Of a stretch of 64,000 nucleotides of DNA, positions 61,412 to 64,000 are shown one piece after another. Made by a program: the position numbers and the translations under genes. Source of the stretch: Thermoanaerobaculia bacterium (GTDB lineage Bacteria; Acidobacteriota; Thermoanaerobaculia; Multivoradales; J023); NCBI GenBank assembly GCA_030431255.1, contig JAUIJL010000014.1, forward strand, positions 62,001 through 126,000. The letters run 5' to 3'. The notes beneath the pieces are model-generated. The model worked only from the letters and a program-made list of their open reading frames with translations. It was not told the DNA's origin and made no database searches. Position 1 is the stretch's first letter; the number at the start of each line of letters is the position of its first letter.

Positions 61412-63807
61412 TCAGGGGTATCGTTGCGAAAGCAAGAGCTCCATTTCGCGTTCCGCGAGGAACGACGCCATAGGTTGGGACTCCTCGGACCAGGGGAAGG
61501 GGCCCTCCGCTCGAACGCAGGCTCGTTGCCGTTCCAGCGTCAGGCGTTCCTGAATCGCGGCATCGTCCGGCCGCTCCAGGACCAGTGCTTCCAGGTGAGG
61601 CAAGGCCGAGGGCAGGCCGCATGGGTCGTCGAGGAAAATCCACTTCAAAACCTTATCGTCGTGCAGCAAACGATGCCTCATTTTTTCTAGAGCCACGGCT
61701 GAAAAACGGTCGCTATCGAGACCTTTTTCTCTCAAAAGCTCCCGCTGCTCGGCCATTTTTTCGGCCTTGAGCTGGAGATACGCTTCGAGCCTGGGCCAAT
61801 CGCCGATGGCGATGAGGTGTAGCGGGAAGTCTCGATCGCAGCCCAACAAGCCGACGCGGCAGACGTCGTGGTCGAGCCGGGTTTCATAGAACGCGGCGAG
61901 CAATGGGGTGGCGTCTTCCAGCCGACCCTCGAGCACGGCGACGCGCCCTAGCAGATAGTTGGCCTCGGCCCGTTCGCGCACGGTGGCGCGGCGAGATCGC
62001 AAGACCTCCTGGGCCAGCCGGGCGGCTCCGCCGAGGTCCGGCGTGGATTGCCGCAGCCGTTCGTGGGCGACCCGCAAGCGAAGCAGGCGGTCGTCGGGGC
62101 GGATCGGCAAGAGATCGGTCAAGATTTCGACTTCAACGCCCGGTACCTCGCGGACTTTCTTCAGCCACTTTCGCATCCCTTGATCCAGATCGCCGGAACG
62201 GGCCAACAACCGTTTTCCCAGCTCGATCAAGCGATCCGCATAGCTTTCTTCGATCAGGAGATCGGTGAGGATGCGTTCCAATAGGTCCCGGGCCTCGGAC
62301 GTGATCTCGGGGGCGGCCAATCGGCGATCGAGCTCGCGAATCCGGGTGTCGACCGGAGCGTCGATGGTGCCTAGGGAGTAGTCGGGCAGGTCGGAGATCC
62401 GGGATCTGAGAAGCTCGGTGAGTGCCGCCTTTTCGGCGTCGAGCCCGCAATCCTTCAGCAACGTGGAGACGGATTCAGCTCGCTTCGGGCAGGTGGCCAG
62501 ATTGTGCAACACCGGGCGGTCCAAGGAACCGTCGCCAACGGCCCTTCCGAGCCGTGCGCACAGGCCATCGTGCAGGGCCTTCAGCTCTTCGGCTTCGTCT
62601 CCCTCTTCGTCGGTGACCTCGGTGAGATCCAAAGCCATTTCCCACAGATCGTTGTAGCCGAAACCCGGACCTTCGATCAGCAGTCGTTCCAAGGTCTTCA
62701 GATCGCGGTCGGCCACGGCTTTCTCCACCAACCCGTCCCGAACCTCATACACGTGAAAGTGCCAACTGCCGTAGTCCAGCTTGCCGACATCGTCCGGTGT
62801 GGGGGATGGGCTCAGATGCAGCCCGGCTTCAACGATTCGCTCGGAGAAGGTCTGCCAGCATGAATCCGCGAAATTGGGATCTTCCATGAGGTTATCGATC
62901 GCATTGCACAACACGGCACGTTCCACCACCGAGAGCTCGGCCGCGGAGAGCTCCTTCAACCGAGCGAGAATCTCCGCGGATCGATGGTCGTCCGCGATTT
63001 CTACCTCGTGCAGGAGGGATTTGATTTCCAGAAAGTCGTCTTCCGGCCGTTGTCGGCGTGCTCGATCCAGGATTTCGACTAAGCTTTCTTCTGTGTCGTA
63101 GGAGCTCATTTCGAAAGCGAATCGAGATCGAAGCGCTTCGGGCAAGTAGCCGTAGCGCTCCGCGACTTCAGGATCCGGCTCCGGATCGGCGTCCAGGAGC
63201 TCTTGAATCCGGGCGCTGGAGCCTGCTCGACGCAGGGCTCTCAACAAGCAGGATCGCACCGCGCCATTGCCGGGATCGGCGGCCAGGGCTGATTCGAGCT
63301 CCGCGATCACCGTCGTCTGCTCACGGGTCTTGGCGGCCTCCTCCGCCCAGCGGCACCAGGCGTCCTGCTGCTCGGGGTTGTGCCGTCGCCAGAGCTCGAG
63401 CCAGCCGAGCCGGTCGAGATCCCAGGTCGTCGCGGATCCTGGAACGTGCTCTTGCCAATGCCGGCTTCGATAGAAATGGGAGAGCTGCTCTGTGGAGCTT
63501 TGCTGTTGCTGATGCAGGTTGAGCAGGGAGTACCAAGTCTGGGTGGAAGCGACCGGATCGATCAAGAGCTGGGCCGCGAGGCGCTCGAAGTCTTCCGCTT
63601 CTTGGACGAAGGCGAGCTCATCCTGGATGATGACACCGCCGCAGCCCGAATAGGCCATGCACAAGCTGTCGGATTCGAGCTGGGGCTCGGTCGGGTCTTG
63701 GGCAGACACCGTGGCGACCAGACCCCCAGCCAGCCGGCGAGCAGGAGCACGGGGCCCAGGAACTTCCGTCCTTTGGGGCTGATGAGGGGCTTGACCAAAT
63801 AACTCAT
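61412..63807 (-). CDS. Secreted helical-repeat protein, frameshifted near its N-terminus
   Basis: Most of the product (about 790 residues) is alpha-helical with TPR-like character (TVIAELESALAADPGNGAVR; AEANYLLGRVAVLEGRLEDA). The good ribosome site GGAGGT lies before ATG 63807, which begins MSYLVKPLISPKGRKFLG and a hydrophobic LLLAGWLG segment, but that frame leaves the main one after about 27 residues. A run of five G (63,723-63,727) lies at the break; six G would join LLLAGWLG to GLVATVSAQD and restore a signal peptide. The ATG at 63883 in the main frame gives an unnatural Arg/Pro-rich start. Function unknown. Confidence 0.6.
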
Positions 63808-63941
63808 AAAACCTCCGCCGATGGGATTCGAGCCAGACGTTGCGACGCCTGCTAGGAGAACCCATTGCGGCGGAGGAGGTCAAGGAGAGGCGGTCGAGAC
63901 GCTGCCGACGTGGGATCGACCGCCGGGAAGGGGGCGATGGG

Positions 63942-64000
63942 CTAGGGCGTGGAGCTCGACCACTGGGTGAGGTCGCCGGTCTCGAAACCGTCTTCGAAGA
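63942..64000 (-). CDS. C-terminus of a DGFE-motif protein cut by the window edge
   Basis: Reading from the right edge on the minus strand gives FEDGFETGDLTQWSSSTP and a TAG at 63,942-63,944. This matches the DGFESGD..W C-terminal motif of other proteins in the window. The rest lies outside. Confidence 0.55.
   Translation of the reverse strand, partial: FEDGFETGDLTQWSSSTP

Noticed and set aside
1-64000. CRISPR array or rRNA genes
   Set aside because: No array of regularly spaced direct repeats and no rRNA-like sequence was seen; the only tandem repeat found is the 16-bp set at 52,606.

Overview
The window is high-GC bacterial DNA carrying one prophage end and a long accessory region. The chromosomal proteins (secreted BNR, PQQ and CnaB-type repeat proteins sharing a C-terminal DSG/FWFF/DAC domain, and C-termini with a DGFESGD..W motif) fit an Acidobacteriota lineage such as Thermoanaerobaculia. 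That taxonomy is an inference from protein style; no rRNA or marker gene is present.

Region 1 (about 1-26,700) is the late half of a tailed prophage. Tightly overlapping plus-strand genes run: Zn-finger small-terminase candidate, large terminase, DUF935-type portal, protease/scaffold, decoration protein, Mu gpT-like capsid, connector and tail-completion genes, tail tube, distal tail proteins, amidase, tape measure. Between two tail genes lies a minus-strand block of visibly lower GC encoding a HEPN-like protein, a TIR-domain protein and a four-helix membrane protein, which looks like a phage-borne defence cassette. A Phd/Doc-like toxin-antitoxin pair follows. The prophage ends in a 3' fragment of tRNA-Lys(TTT), read as attR, so the element probably integrates by site-specific recombination despite its Mu-like head genes. 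No integrase, repressor or replication gene is in view.

Region 2 (26,700-29,200) is an unfamiliar cassette. A 19-residue peptide gene and a TPR protein are transcribed leftward. A 201-residue protein of unknown family is transcribed rightward behind a short leader-terminator and is followed by another terminator. A decayed copy of the whole cassette, inverted, lies at 57,250-58,920 and still holds a related 19-residue peptide. This peptide/TPR/unknown cassette is the best candidate for an undescribed system.

Region 3 (29,300-40,100) is a polymorphic-toxin locus. A 1,564-residue RHS protein ends in a zincin (HEMTH) tip, followed by a candidate immunity lipoprotein-like or secreted protein and a small membrane protein. 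A second, internally deleted copy follows, its 5' side replaced by an IS21-family element with a broken istA. A fragment of a second phage's small-terminase gene closes the region.

Region 4 (40,300-57,100) holds secreted repeat proteins, an 85-residue protein next to a TPR-glycosyltransferase, a lipoprotein, a BNR propeller protein, an ankyrin-PQQ fusion, a CnaB-repeat protein, an AraC regulator with a divergent YHS-domain protein, and a LytS/LytR-type two-component pair beside a DUF1579-like protein.

Region 5 (58,900-64,000) begins with a junction of two gene fragments (a polygalactosaminidase-like C-terminus and a VapB-like tail) next to an intact VapC. A beta-CASP metallo-beta-lactamase RNase, a frameshifted secreted helical-repeat protein and the C-terminus of another DGFE-motif protein follow.
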